Shown here piece by piece: positions 31,624 through 40,806 of a stretch of 64,000 bases of DNA. A model generated the notes under the pieces. It was not told the origin of the DNA. It did not search any database and was given only the letters and a program-made list of their open reading frames with translations. Every line of letters starts with the position of its first letter. Position 1 is the first letter of the stretch. Position numbers and translations under genes: made by a program. Where the stretch lies: positions 3,117,501 to 3,181,500 of the forward strand of contig NZ_CP111085.1 in the NCBI RefSeq assembly GCF_026278345.1. Direction: 5' to 3'. This stretch comes from Tellurirhabdus rosea (GTDB lineage Bacteria; Bacteroidota; Bacteroidia; Cytophagales; Spirosomataceae).

Positions 31624-32964
31624 ATGCGCTTTTTAACAGGCTGGATTTTACTAACGGTGCTTTTGGGCGCGCCCGCCGCCGGACAACGGGTTGCTTTTCC
31701 GCTGAGGGTCAGCGAGAACGGCCGTTATTTTACCGACCAGCAAGCCCGCCCTTTTCTGTACCATGCCGATACGGGCTGGCAGATTTTCGCCCGCCTCACC
31801 TTACCCGAAGCCCGCGAGTACCTGACGACCCGAAAGAATCAGGGCTTCAATACGCTACAGGTGCAGATTTCGATGAATCCGGATTCGGTCAGCCGGGCGG
31901 GGCACAAGCCGTTTGTCGACTATGATTTCGCCCGACCCCACGAAGGGTATTTTGCCCATGTCGAACGGGTCATTCAGGTTGCCGATTCGCTGAACCTGCT
32001 GCTCAACATCGCCCCGTTCTGGATTGGCTGCTGCCGCGAAGGGTACGGTGTGGGGGCCAAAACGGAAGTGTATGCCCGAAACGGGCCGGACAAAGCCCGG
32101 CGGCTGGGCGAGTACCTCGGGCGGCGTTTCGGAAAATACAACAACATTATCTGGACGATGGGCGGTGATAACGACCCGCGCTCGATTCGCAAAGAGATCG
32201 AAGCACTGGCCGAAGGGCTGCACCGGACCGCGCCCCGGCAGTTGATTACGTACCATGCTTCCCCGCCGCATTCGAGCACCGACCTGTTCCAGTACGCGCC
32301 CTGGCTTGGCTACAGCATGATTTATACCTACTGGCGCGAAAAGCCCAACGAGTGGGTCGATCCGCAGCAACTGGTGCACGTCTACGAAGCGGCGCTGCGG
32401 GAGTACAACAAGACCGACCGCCTGCCGTTCATTCTCGGAGAAGCGCAGTACGAAGGCGACGGCCGGCTGTATAACAACGACATCGGGACGCCCCAGCACA
32501 TCCGCCGACAGGCCTGGTGGACGCTGCTTAGCGGCGGTACCGGCCACGCCTACGGCCACGACGGCTGGGCTTTTCCGCAAAACTGGCGCAGCATCCTGCA
32601 ATACCCGGCCGGGAGCCAGCACCTGCGGCAGTTCATTACCTATTTTGAAAGCATTCCCTGGTGGCGGCTCGTGCCTGACCAGAAGCACCAGACGCTCGTA
32701 GCCGGTTACGGCGAGTACACGAAAGCCAATTACGTGACCGCCGCCCTGACCGACGACGGGACTTTGTTGGTGGCGTATCTGCCCGAACCGGGCCGGGTCA
32801 AAGTGGATTTAAGCCGTCTGAAAGGCGCACAGGTGACGGCCCGCTGGCTCGACCCGCGCACCGGCCGCTTCGCCGACGCCGGGAAGTTCCCCAATCAGGG
32901 CATAAAGCAATTCACCTCACCCCCGCAGGACGACTGGGTGCTGGAAATCCGGGCGGGGCAGTGA
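31624..32964 (+). CDS. DUF4038 glycoside hydrolase (apiosidase-like)
   Basis: A 446-residue secreted enzyme. After the signal peptide (MRFLTGWILLTVLLGAPAAGQ) the DUF4038 TIM barrel opens with RPFLYHADTGWQIFARLTLPEAREYLTTRKNQGFNTLQVQ. Later parts show WTMGGDNDPR and FILGEAQYEG, in which the Asp and Glu are plausible acid/base and nucleophile. A C-terminal beta domain of the 'putative collagen-binding' type ends the protein (VDLSRLKGAQVTARWLDPRTGRF). Members of this group include GH140 apiosidases; the substrate here is not proven. Confidence 0.88.
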   Translation: MRFLTGWILLTVLLGAPAAGQRVAFPLRVSENGRYFTDQQARPFLYHADTGWQIFARLTLPEAREYLTTRKNQGFNTLQVQISMNPDSVSRAGHKPFVDYDFARPHEGYFAHVERVIQVADSLNLLLNIAPFWIGCCREGYGVGAKTEVYARNGPDKARRLGEYLGRRFGKYNNIIWTMGGDNDPRSIRKEIEALAEGLHRTAPRQLITYHASPPHSSTDLFQYAPWLGYSMIYTYWREKPNEWVDPQQLVHVYEAALREYNKTDRLPFILGEAQYEGDGRLYNNDIGTPQHIRRQAWWTLLSGGTGHAYGHDGWAFPQNWRSILQYPAGSQHLRQFITYFESIPWWRLVPDQKHQTLVAGYGEYTKANYVTAALTDDGTLLVAYLPEPGRVKVDLSRLKGAQVTARWLDPRTGRFADAGKFPNQGIKQFTSPPQDDWVLEIRAGQ

Positions 32965-32987
32965 AAGACTATGGGGAGCAAATACAA

Positions 32988-33018
32988 TGAGGTGGCACAG
33001 CCGAACTGTACCACCTCA
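32988..33018. repeat. GGTGGCAC-type hairpin between convergent genes
   Basis: TGAGGTGGCACA pairs with TGTACCACCTCA over 12 bp with one G-U pair or mismatch and a 7-nt loop. It lies between the DUF4038 gene and uvrB. A similar hairpin with the same GGTGGCAC start lies at 36311. Confidence 0.75.
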
Positions 33019-33085
33019 AGGTTGGGACGAGGATTTCTCCCCATCCGTTACAAACAACGCGATTTTGCCCTCAAAAGGCAAACTT

Positions 33086-35116
33086 TTACTTGCTCTCCGC
33101 CTTCAGCCGATCCCGTAGCTGAAACAGTTCGTCGCGCAGGCGGGCGGCTTCGAGGAAGTCGAGTTCCTTGGCGGCCTTCTCCATCCGGGTCTGCGTTTCG
33201 GCGATAAGCTGCTCCAGGTCGCTCTTGCCCATGTACTGGACAACCGGGTCGGCGGCAATGCGGATTTCGTCCGGTTCGACATAGTACCCTCTGGACGTAG
33301 CGGGCTTCGAATCAGCCACTTTGGTTTGTTCCATAATGGCTTCGCGGGATTTCAGCACCGTCGTCGGGGTGATGCCGTGTTCTTCGTTGTACGCCATCTG
33401 GATGGCCCGGCGGCGGTTGGTTTCGTCAATGGCCTTTTCCATCGAGCCCGTAATCCGGTCGGCATACATCACGACCTTGCCGTTGGCGTTCCGGGCGGCG
33501 CGGCCGATGGTCTGGATCAGGGAACGGATGTCGCGCAGGAAGCCCTCCTTGTCGGCGTCCATGATCGCCACCAGCGAAACTTCCGGCAGGTCAAGCCCTT
33601 CGCGCAGCAGGTTGACGCCCACCAGCACGTCGAACACGCCCAGACGCAGTTCGCGCAGGATTTCCACCCGGTCGAGCGTTTTCACTTCGGAGTGGATGTA
33701 CCGGGTCTTGATACCCACGCGGTCGAGGTACTTGCTCAGTTCCTCGGCCATGCGTTTGGTGAGCGTCGTGACCAGCACCCGTTCGCTGCGTTTGATGCGG
33801 GAGTCGATTTCTTCCAGCAGGTCGTCGATCTGGTTGAGGCTCGGCCGTACTTCGATTTCGGGGTCCAGCAGGCCCGTCGGGCGGATCAGCTGTTCGACCA
33901 CCACGCCTTCGCTCTTGCGGAGTTCGTAGTCAGCCGGGGTGGCGGACACGAAAATCATCTGACCGGCCAGTTCTTCAAACTCCTGGAACGTCAGCGGTCG
34001 GTTGTCCAGCGCGGAGGGTAGCCGGAAGCCGTAATCGACCAGGGCTTCTTTCCGGGAGCGGTCGCCGCCCCACATCGCCCGAATCTGCGGCATGGTCACG
34101 TGGCTTTCGTCCACCACCAGCAGGTAATCGTCCGGGAAGTAATCGAGCAGGCAGAAAGGCCGCTGGCCGGGCTGCCGACGGTCGAGGTAGCGGGAATAGT
34201 TCTCAATGCCGGAGCAGTAGCCCAGTTCGCGCATCATCTCCATATCGAACTCGGTGCGTTCCTTGATCCGTTCGGCCTCCGAAAAGCGCAGGTCTTTTTC
34301 GAAGTATTTGATCTGCGACACCAAATCATTCTGAATTTCGTGGATGGCCCCGTTCAGCGTTTCCCGGCCCGTGACAAAGAGGTTCGCCGGGAAAATGGAA
34401 ATCATCCGTTCGTTGGAAAGCCGCTTGCCCGAAGCCGGGTCGATGCGCTGGATGCTTTCGATTTCGTCCCCGAAGAAAATGATCCGGTAGGCAAAATCGG
34501 CGTAGGAAACGAACACATCCACCGTGTCGCCTTTCACCCGGAACGTTCCGCGCGAGAATTCGCCCTCGGTGCGGCTGTACAGAATCTCGACGAGCCGGTA
34601 CAGGAACTGGTTGCGGGACAGAATCTCGCCGACGCCAATCCGCAGGACGTTGCGCCGGAACTCTTCGGGATTGCCCATGCCGTAGATGCAGGAGACCGAA
34701 GCGACCACGATCACGTCGCGCCGCCCGCTCATCAGGGCCGAGGTGGCCGCCAGCCGAAGCTTGTCGATTTCTTCGTTGATGGCGAGGTCTTTTTCGATAT
34801 AAGTGTTCGTCGTGGCGATGTACGCCTCGGGCTGGTAGTAATCGTAATACGAGATGAAGTATTCGACGGCATTTTCCGGAAAAAACTGCTTAAACTCGCC
34901 GTAGAGCTGGGCCGCCAGGGTCTTGTTGTGGCTGAGAATCAGCGCCGGACGGTTCAGCTGGGCGATGACGTTGGCCACGGTGAAGGTTTTGCCGCTTCCC
35001 GTCACCCCGAGCAGCACCTGCGACGGCTCGCCTTCCTGGAGGCCGTTCACCAGCTTAGCAATGGCCGACGGCTGGTCGCCGGTCGGCTTGAATTCTGATG
35101 TGAGTTTGAATTCCAT
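33086..35116 (-). CDS. uvrB: Excinuclease ABC subunit B
   Basis: The helicase-like damage verification subunit of nucleotide excision repair, 676 residues. The Walker A motif is GVTGSGKTFT (about residues 40-48), the DEAD-like box is VVDESHVTMPQ, and the beta-hairpin region FISYYDYYQPEAYIATTNTYIEKD is clear. A UVR motif near the C-terminus (EQLIAETQTRMEKAAKELDFLEAARLRDE) binds UvrC. The start at 35116 gives the canonical MEFKLTSEFKPTGDQPSAI; an upstream extension has no homology. The gene is alone between two convergent or divergent neighbours. Confidence 0.97.
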   Translation of the reverse strand: MEFKLTSEFKPTGDQPSAIAKLVNGLQEGEPSQVLLGVTGSGKTFTVANVIAQLNRPALILSHNKTLAAQLYGEFKQFFPENAVEYFISYYDYYQPEAYIATTNTYIEKDLAINEEIDKLRLAATSALMSGRRDVIVVASVSCIYGMGNPEEFRRNVLRIGVGEILSRNQFLYRLVEILYSRTEGEFSRGTFRVKGDTVDVFVSYADFAYRIIFFGDEIESIQRIDPASGKRLSNERMISIFPANLFVTGRETLNGAIHEIQNDLVSQIKYFEKDLRFSEAERIKERTEFDMEMMRELGYCSGIENYSRYLDRRQPGQRPFCLLDYFPDDYLLVVDESHVTMPQIRAMWGGDRSRKEALVDYGFRLPSALDNRPLTFQEFEELAGQMIFVSATPADYELRKSEGVVVEQLIRPTGLLDPEIEVRPSLNQIDDLLEEIDSRIKRSERVLVTTLTKRMAEELSKYLDRVGIKTRYIHSEVKTLDRVEILRELRLGVFDVLVGVNLLREGLDLPEVSLVAIMDADKEGFLRDIRSLIQTIGRAARNANGKVVMYADRITGSMEKAIDETNRRRAIQMAYNEEHGITPTTVLKSREAIMEQTKVADSKPATSRGYYVEPDEIRIAADPVVQYMGKSDLEQLIAETQTRMEKAAKELDFLEAARLRDELFQLRDRLKAESK

Positions 35117-35260
35117 AACTTTACAAGTTAGGGAAAAACAGGCACATGGACAAGAAGCTTTTCGAAATAAGCCCAACCGCCGTGCCGCGCTTTTTCGGTT
35201 TCCATAAGGTAATTCAGGGTACTTTATGTCCTTTATGGAAAGACACTTACGCCCAAACTG

Positions 35261-36304
35261 ATGAAACGCTGTCTGCTGCCTTTTTTGCTGCTGCCCTTTC
35301 TGTCCGCCCTCGCACAAAACGCCCGGATTGTCAAAAGCGAGTTTATTTACGAGACGGCTCCTTTTCCGTCCTGTCATGCCTCCACGCTGGCCGAAACGCC
35401 GGAAGGGCTGGTCGCAGCCTGGTTCGGTGGGACGCACGAAAAGCACCCGGATGTCGGCATCTGGGTCAGTCGGCAGACGGCTTCAGGCTGGACCAGTCCA
35501 GTGGAAGTGGCCAACGGCGTGCAGACAGATGGAAAACGCTACCCCACCTGGAACCCGGTGCTGTTTCAGTACGAGGCCGGCCCGCTGGTCCTGTTTTACA
35601 AAGTCGGCCCGAACCCGAAAGAGTGGTGGGGCATGCAGATGACCTCTGCCGACGGCGGCCGGACCTGGACGAAGCCCGAAAGGCTGCCCGACGGCATTGC
35701 CGGACCGATCAAAAATAAACCCGAACTATTGGCTTCCGGAAAACTGCTTTGCCCGTCGAGCACCGAAGACAACGGCTGGCGGCTCCATATGGAAAGCACC
35801 ACGGACAAGGGCAAAACCTGGAAGCGCACTGAAGCGCTGAATACGGGCACAGGCGACCAGGGAGCTATTCAGCCCAGCCTTTTGCGGCATCCCGGTGGAC
35901 GGCTGCAACTGGTTTGCCGGGCCACAAACGGCTGGATTCAGACGGCCTGGTCCGACGATGAAGGCGAGCACTGGACGCCGCTGGAAAACCTGGCACTACC
36001 CAATCCCAACTCCGGTATCGACGCCGTAACGCTTAAAAACGGGCAGCACCTGCTGGTCTACAACCATGTGCCGACGGAAGCGAAGAAATGGGGCAGCCGC
36101 TCGCCCCTGAACGTGGCCGTTTCGACAAACGGAAAAGACTGGTCGCCGCTGGTGGAGCTGGAAAACGAACGGGGCGCGGAATTTTCCTACCCGGCCGTGA
36201 TCCAGACGAAAGACGGACTTATCCATTTTACCTACACCTGGAAACGGCAGCGCATCAAGCACGTAGTGCTGCAGGCCGGTGGGCTGGCGGCGGAGAAGAA
36301 ATAG
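35261..36304 (+). CDS. Secreted sialidase-like BNR-repeat protein
   Basis: A 347-residue six-bladed propeller. The signal peptide is MKRCLLPFLLLPFLSALAQ. Asp-box type motifs are seen as SADGGRTWTKPE, STDKGKTWKR, SDDEGEHWTPL and STNGKDWSPL. The opening FPSCHASTLAETPEGLVAAWFGGTHEKHPDVGIWVSRQ is typical of the 'exo-alpha-sialidase' group of Bacteroidota that also includes glycosaminoglycan- and rhamnose-related enzymes. True sialidase activity is not established from sequence. It is divergent from uvrB by 144 bases. Confidence 0.85.
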   Translation: MKRCLLPFLLLPFLSALAQNARIVKSEFIYETAPFPSCHASTLAETPEGLVAAWFGGTHEKHPDVGIWVSRQTASGWTSPVEVANGVQTDGKRYPTWNPVLFQYEAGPLVLFYKVGPNPKEWWGMQMTSADGGRTWTKPERLPDGIAGPIKNKPELLASGKLLCPSSTEDNGWRLHMESTTDKGKTWKRTEALNTGTGDQGAIQPSLLRHPGGRLQLVCRATNGWIQTAWSDDEGEHWTPLENLALPNPNSGIDAVTLKNGQHLLVYNHVPTEAKKWGSRSPLNVAVSTNGKDWSPLVELENERGAEFSYPAVIQTKDGLIHFTYTWKRQRIKHVVLQAGGLAAEKK

Positions 36305-36310
36305 AAAGAG

Positions 36311-36339
36311 TGGTGGCACGACTCGGCGCCGTGCCACCA
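36311..36339. terminator. GGTGGCAC-type hairpin between convergent genes
   Basis: TGGTGGCACG pairs perfectly with CGTGCCACCA, 10 bp with a 9-nt loop. It lies between the sialidase-like gene and the FadJ-like gene and has no long T-run, so termination is probable only from context. Confidence 0.6.
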
Positions 36340-36345
36340 ATACCA

Positions 36346-38529
36346 TTAAAGCGCTTCTGCGGTCTTCCGTGGAGCCGTAAAGAACCCTTCGCCCCGCTCC
36401 GCCATTTCGCGCAGCTTCGCCGTGGGGCGGAAACGCTCGCCGTAGGCGTCGGCCAGCCGGTCGCATTCGCGGACAAACGTTTCAGTTCCGACAAAATCCA
36501 CAAACGACAGCGTGCCGCCCGTGTAGGCCGGAAAACCCCAGGCCAGAATCGACCCGATGTCGGCATCCAGCTTGGTGCGAATGACGCCTTCTTCCAGGCA
36601 GCGGACCGTTTCGAGGGCCTGCCGGTAAAGCAGCCGTTTCTTGACTTCCTCGATCGGGGGCTGCTGTTCGGTGAGCGGGAAATGCTCTTTCAGTCCCGGC
36701 CAGATGAATTTTTTGGAACCATCTTCGGGATATTCATAAAAGCCCGCTTTGCCTTTTTTGCCCACCCGGCCCAGTTCGACGAACTTCTTGCTGACCTGGT
36801 AGCTCGTGTCGTCTTCGGTCAGCGCCCCGTCTTTGATGCTCTGAGCGGCGATTTTGTACACCAGATCCAGCGCCACCTCATCCGTCACGGCCAGCGGCCC
36901 GACGGGCATGCCTGCGTCGCGGCCCGCGTTTTCGATCAGCACGGGGCTCACGCCGTCTTCCAGCAGTTCCATGCCCTCAGACGAATACACTCCAAAGCAG
37001 CGGGAAGTGTAAAAACCGCGCGAATCGTTGACCACGATGGGCGTTTTCCGGATTTTCCGCACGTAATCCACGGCGACAGCCAGTGCATAGTCCGACGTCT
37101 GCCGGCCCACGATGATTTCCACGAGCTGCATTTTATCGACCGGGGAGAAGAAGTGAATGCCGATAAAGTTTTCCGGTTTCGCCGACGCTCCGGCCAGGCC
37201 GGTGATGGGCAGGGTGGAGGTATTGGACCCGAAAACGCCATTTTCGGCCAGTATCGGTTCGGCCTCGCGGGTAACCTGCGCTTTCAGGTCGCGGTTTTCG
37301 AAGACGGCTTCAATGATGAGGTCGCAGCCCCGCAGGTCGTCGGTCCGGTCGGTGACGGTGATGAGCGACAGCAGCGCCTCGCCTTTTTCGGCGGTTGTCT
37401 TGCCGCGTTCGATGCCCTTTTTGATCAGGTTCCGGGAATAGTCTTTGCCTTTTTCGGCCGCTTCGACGGATACGTCTTTTAAAACCACCTCGATACCCGC
37501 CAGAGCCGAGACGTAGGCGATGCCCGCGCCCATCATGCCCGCGCCGAGAATGCCGAGTTTTCGGACGTCCGTTTTGTCGATGCCTTTGGGTCGTGAAGCG
37601 CCCTTGTTGGCTTCATTCAGACCGAGGAACATCGTTCGGATGAGGTTGGCCGCGACTTTTGAGGTGGCTACTTTCACAAAATGCCGCGCTTCGATGACCA
37701 GCGCCCGGTCGATGTTGACCTGCAGACCTTCGTAGACGCAGCTCATAATTTCGAGCGGGGCGGGGTAGTTGCCCTTGGTTTTGTCCATCAGCATGGCCGT
37801 ACCTCCGCTGAAAATCCGGGCTCCGACGGGGCTGTGGACCGCTCCGCCGGGCACTTTGAAATTATCTTTTCCGACAATGCGGCCCGTTTTCCGGTCGCGT
37901 TCGTCCCAGGGCTGCAGCGGGCTGGAGTTGGCGGCAATCCACGCTCGGGCCTTTTCGAGCATTTCCTCGCGGGTCGCGGCGACTTCGTTGACCAGGCCAA
38001 GAGTGAGGGCTTCTTTGGGTGACACTTTTTTTCCTTCCACCAGCAGCGGCAGGGCGGCTTCCATGCCCAGCATGCGGGGCAGTCGCTGTGTACCGCCTCC
38101 ACCGGGCAAAAGACCTACGGTTACCTCGGGCAGGCCGATAACGGCTTTGGGATTGTCGAGCGCGACGCGGTAATGGCAGGCGAGGCAGATTTCGTAGCCG
38201 CCACCCAGCGCTGTGCCGTTGATAGCTGCCACGACGGGCTTGCCGCAGGTCTCCATAACCCGGAAAACCCGGTTCAGTTCGGCCGAGACTTTCAGCATGT
38301 CGCCGGGCTCTTTGTCGTTGTTGCGCAGAATCATCTTCAGGTCCGCCCCGGCGACGAATTCCGGTTTTTCAGACGTAATGATGAGTCCTTTCACCGTTTC
38401 GTCGGCATAAGCCCGGTTCAGAGCCTCCTCGAAGGCTGGAATGGAGTCGTCGTTGAGGACGTTCATGGGGGCGCTGCTCATGTTCCAGCTGATGAGCGCG
38501 ATGGTATCTTCGACGGTGTAGTTGATCAT
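36346..38529 (-). CDS. fadJ: FadJ/FadB-like bifunctional enoyl-CoA hydratase / 3-hydroxyacyl-CoA dehydrogenase
   Basis: A 727-residue beta-oxidation enzyme. The crotonase half has ITSEKPEFVAGADLKMI and NGTALGGGYEICLACHYRVA plus EVTVGLLPGGGGTQRLPRMLG, with Glu residues at the hydratase site. The dehydrogenase half starts at about residue 325 (KLGILGAGMMGAGIAYVSALAG), with GIHFFSPVDKMQLVEII and a 3HCDH C-terminal pair. The start at 38529 gives MINYTVED; an upstream frame would run through repeat DNA. It follows the thiolase gene in an operon, separated by a double hairpin of which one lies directly before the start codon. Confidence 0.93.
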   Translation of the reverse strand: MINYTVEDTIALISWNMSSAPMNVLNDDSIPAFEEALNRAYADETVKGLIITSEKPEFVAGADLKMILRNNDKEPGDMLKVSAELNRVFRVMETCGKPVVAAINGTALGGGYEICLACHYRVALDNPKAVIGLPEVTVGLLPGGGGTQRLPRMLGMEAALPLLVEGKKVSPKEALTLGLVNEVAATREEMLEKARAWIAANSSPLQPWDERDRKTGRIVGKDNFKVPGGAVHSPVGARIFSGGTAMLMDKTKGNYPAPLEIMSCVYEGLQVNIDRALVIEARHFVKVATSKVAANLIRTMFLGLNEANKGASRPKGIDKTDVRKLGILGAGMMGAGIAYVSALAGIEVVLKDVSVEAAEKGKDYSRNLIKKGIERGKTTAEKGEALLSLITVTDRTDDLRGCDLIIEAVFENRDLKAQVTREAEPILAENGVFGSNTSTLPITGLAGASAKPENFIGIHFFSPVDKMQLVEIIVGRQTSDYALAVAVDYVRKIRKTPIVVNDSRGFYTSRCFGVYSSEGMELLEDGVSPVLIENAGRDAGMPVGPLAVTDEVALDLVYKIAAQSIKDGALTEDDTSYQVSKKFVELGRVGKKGKAGFYEYPEDGSKKFIWPGLKEHFPLTEQQPPIEEVKKRLLYRQALETVRCLEEGVIRTKLDADIGSILAWGFPAYTGGTLSFVDFVGTETFVRECDRLADAYGERFRPTAKLREMAERGEGFFTAPRKTAEAL

Positions 38530-38532
38530 GGT

Positions 38533-38596
38533 GTAACGCGGAGTATCACTCCGCTTTCTTTTAAAACAAAATACGCGGAGTATCACTCCGCGTTAC
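38533..38596. repeat. Two copies of a 19-bp palindromic hairpin
   Basis: ACGCGGAGTATCACTCCGC occurs at 38536-38554 and 38573-38591. Each is a 7-bp stem with a 3-nt loop, and the outer parts 38533-38544 and 38585-38596 also pair with each other over 12 bp. The second copy reaches the thiolase stop codon, and the first ends 3 bases from the fadJ start. Confidence 0.9.
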
Positions 38597-39798
38597 AGGC
38601 GTTCGAAAATGGTGGCGATGCCCATGCCGCCGCCGATGCAGAGCGTGGAAAGGCCGATTTCTTTGTCAGAACGTTCGAGTTCGTCGAGCAGCGTAGCGGA
38701 AATGATGGCGCCCGTTGCGCCAAGCGGGTGGCCCAGAGCGATGGCCCCGCCGTTGACGTTCACCTGGGAATGATCGACGCCCATTTCGTCCATAAATAGC
38801 AGCGGCACGACGGCAAAGGCTTCGTTTACTTCGAACAAATCAATGTCGCTGACGGTCATTCCGGCCTTGCGGAGCACTTTCTGCGTGGCCGGAATGGGAC
38901 CGGTGAGCATGATGGTCGGTTCGGAGCCGATGATGGCAAACGCCTTGATGCGGGCGCGGGGCTTCAAACCGGCTTTTTCGCCAAATTCCTTACTGCCGAT
39001 GAGCACCCCGGCCGAGCCGTCCACGATCTGGGACGAGTTGCCCGCGTGGTGCACGTGGTTGATGCGGTCCAGTCCGGCGTATTTCAGCAACGCGAGCGCA
39101 TCCAGCCCGAAGCCGCCCATCGCTTCAAAGGACGGCTTTAGCTTGGAAAGGCTTTCGGCCGTCGTGCCCGGCCGAACACCTTCGTCGCGGTCCAGCACCG
39201 GCAGGCCGATTTCGTCTTTGAGCGGCACCAGACTGCGGCCGAACCGGCTTTCGCGCTGCGCTTCTTCGGCCCGGCGGTACGATTCGGCGGCAAAACTGTC
39301 CACATCCTGGCGGCTGTAGCCATATTTGGTGGCGATCAGGTCGGCGGAAATGCCCTGCGGTACGATGTGATGCCGGGCGACAATCTGCGGATTCATGAAC
39401 AAGGCCCCGCCGTCGCTGCCCATCGGCACCCGCGACATGGACTCCACGCCGCCCGCCACGATGGCGTCTACCTGCCCCGACATCACGTAGGCGGCCGCCA
39501 TGTTGATGGCCTCCAGACCCGACGAGCAGAAGCGGTTGAGCTGTACCCCGGCGACGGTTTCGGCATAACCCGCTTCCATGACGGCGGTGCGGGCAATGTC
39601 GGCACCCTGTTCGCCTACGGGCGTCACGCAGCCCATGATGACGTCGTCGATGAGCGAAGTATCCAGCTGATTGCGGTTTTTTAATTCCCGCAGTACCGAC
39701 GTCAGCAGTTGGACTGGCTGAACATCGTGCAGCGAGCCGTCACTTTTGCCCCTTCCCCGGGGCGTACGGACGGCATCATAAATAAAGGCATCGGCCAT
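38593..39798 (-). CDS. Acetyl-CoA C-acyltransferase (thiolase), beta-oxidation operon
   Basis: A 401-residue thiolase. The active-site Cys is in [14 protein letters not shown] (about residue 90); the C-terminal motifs are [18 protein letters not shown] (His) and [12 protein letters not shown] (second Cys). It releases acetyl-CoA from 3-ketoacyl-CoA. The ATG at 39798 gives [17 protein letters not shown], the family start. It precedes fadJ with 63 bases between. The promoter region holds an exact GTATGC-AC-GCATAC palindrome just downstream of a good -7 element. A second thiolase gene lies at 62226. Confidence 0.93.
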   Translation of the reverse strand: MADAFIYDAVRTPRGRGKSDGSLHDVQPVQLLTSVLRELKNRNQLDTSLIDDVIMGCVTPVGEQGADIARTAVMEAGYAETVAGVQLNRFCSSGLEAINMAAAYVMSGQVDAIVAGGVESMSRVPMGSDGGALFMNPQIVARHHIVPQGISADLIATKYGYSRQDVDSFAAESYRRAEEAQRESRFGRSLVPLKDEIGLPVLDRDEGVRPGTTAESLSKLKPSFEAMGGFGLDALALLKYAGLDRINHVHHAGNSSQIVDGSAGVLIGSKEFGEKAGLKPRARIKAFAIIGSEPTIMLTGPIPATQKVLRKAGMTVSDIDLFEVNEAFAVVPLLFMDEMGVDHSQVNVNGGAIALGHPLGATGAIISATLLDELERSDKEIGLSTLCIGGGMGIATIFERL

Positions 39799-39842
39799 TG
39801 GAATTGACAAAATTAAAAGCTGAGCGGATAGATGAACGGTTC

Positions 39843-39859
39843 GGTATGCACGCATACTA
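39843..39859. promoter_or_regulatory. Candidate fatty-acid-regulon operator
   Basis: GGTATGCACGCATACTA, core palindrome GTATGC-AC-GCATAC at 39844-39857, lies at the expected transcription start of the thiolase operon. The same core is found twice before the acyl-CoA dehydrogenase gene (59855 and 59902). Confidence 0.75.
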
Positions 39860-39864
39860 CATAC

Positions 39865-39897
39865 CAAAAGTAGCCGGTATCGGGCCAGTAATTCAAA
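39865..39897 (-). promoter_or_regulatory. Promoter of the thiolase-fadJ operon
   Basis: On the minus strand TTTG (39897-39894) and TACTTTTG (39872-39865), 21 nt apart, match the Bacteroidota promoter. The operator-like palindrome begins 5 bases downstream. Confidence 0.65.
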
Positions 39898-39987
39898 TTA
39901 TTTGTCAGAAAAATACAAAAAGGCGGCGAGCAAAAAGAAACGGCTGACCCGAATTCGAGCCAGCCGTCTGCTACGGTGGAAATTTTT

Positions 39988-40641
39988 TTACAGCTTGTAA
40001 GAAACGGAGAGGGCTTCTTCCACGACGCCGTCCGTTTTGGGCGCGTCGGAGACACTTACGTTTTCGAGAACGGTAATGACAAAGGTGTTCTTGGAGGTGG
40101 TAACTACCGTCCGGTCGAGCCGGCGGAACGTCGCGGCATCCATTTGCTGGTGCCAGATGGCGTTTTTGCCTTTGTCGTGGTTGATGCTGATGATGAAAAT
40201 GCCGTCCGGTTTGAGGCATCGGGCGTAGCGGTCCAGCACTTTCTGCACCGTCCCGCCGTAGTAGATAGCTTCGTTGACGATCACCACGTCGAACAGGTTT
40301 TTGGGCTCGTAGGTGTTGATGTCGCCGACTTCGTAGACCGTTTTTTCGTCTTCAAACTGTTTGGCATTGGCGATGGCAACGTCCGATACGTCGGTAGCCA
40401 CGTACAGGCTGTATTTGGCGGGGTTGAAGCGTTGCTGCAGGACGCCCTCGCCGGCCCCCAGTTCCAGAATTTTGCCGCCCGGCTTCAGGTGCTGGGCATA
40501 TCCAACGATGACGCTAAAGCGCGAAAGCTCATCAAGAGCGGCCAGACCTGCCCATTGACCGGCGGTGTACTGGTAGTTCCAGCGGTCGCGGTCAAGGCGA
40601 AGAACTTTGCGTTTGAAAAGGTCAGTAGCTTTGGAAATCAT
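39988..40641 (-). CDS. Class I SAM-dependent methyltransferase
   Basis: A 217-residue methyltransferase of the Rossmann type. Motif I is KILELGAGEGVLQQ (about residues 57-70); acidic motif II is YVATDVSD, motif post-I VYEVGDINTYEP and VIVNEAIYYGG is motif IV. The N-terminus DRDRWNYQYTAGQWAGLAALDELSRFSVIVGY resembles small-molecule or sugar methyltransferases of polysaccharide clusters; the next gene upstream, on the same strand, is a CapD-like dehydratase. The substrate is unknown. There are 165 bases between them without a visible gene. Confidence 0.88.
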   Translation of the reverse strand: MISKATDLFKRKVLRLDRDRWNYQYTAGQWAGLAALDELSRFSVIVGYAQHLKPGGKILELGAGEGVLQQRFNPAKYSLYVATDVSDVAIANAKQFEDEKTVYEVGDINTYEPKNLFDVVIVNEAIYYGGTVQKVLDRYARCLKPDGIFIISINHDKGKNAIWHQQMDAATFRRLDRTVVTTSKNTFVITVLENVSVSDAPKTDGVVEEALSVSYKL

Positions 40642-40806
40642 AATGTAGACTAGTATCAGAAACCAATTAAATCGTTCGCTAAGGTAACAATTATTAATAA
40701 GTATAAATACGTGCTGTAAAATTCTAATTATTTTTTAAGGAGCCGGTTTTTGGAGCGAAGAAGGAGCTGGATTTGGTAGGGCTGTATTCCGCTTTTCTTT
40801 TGACAA

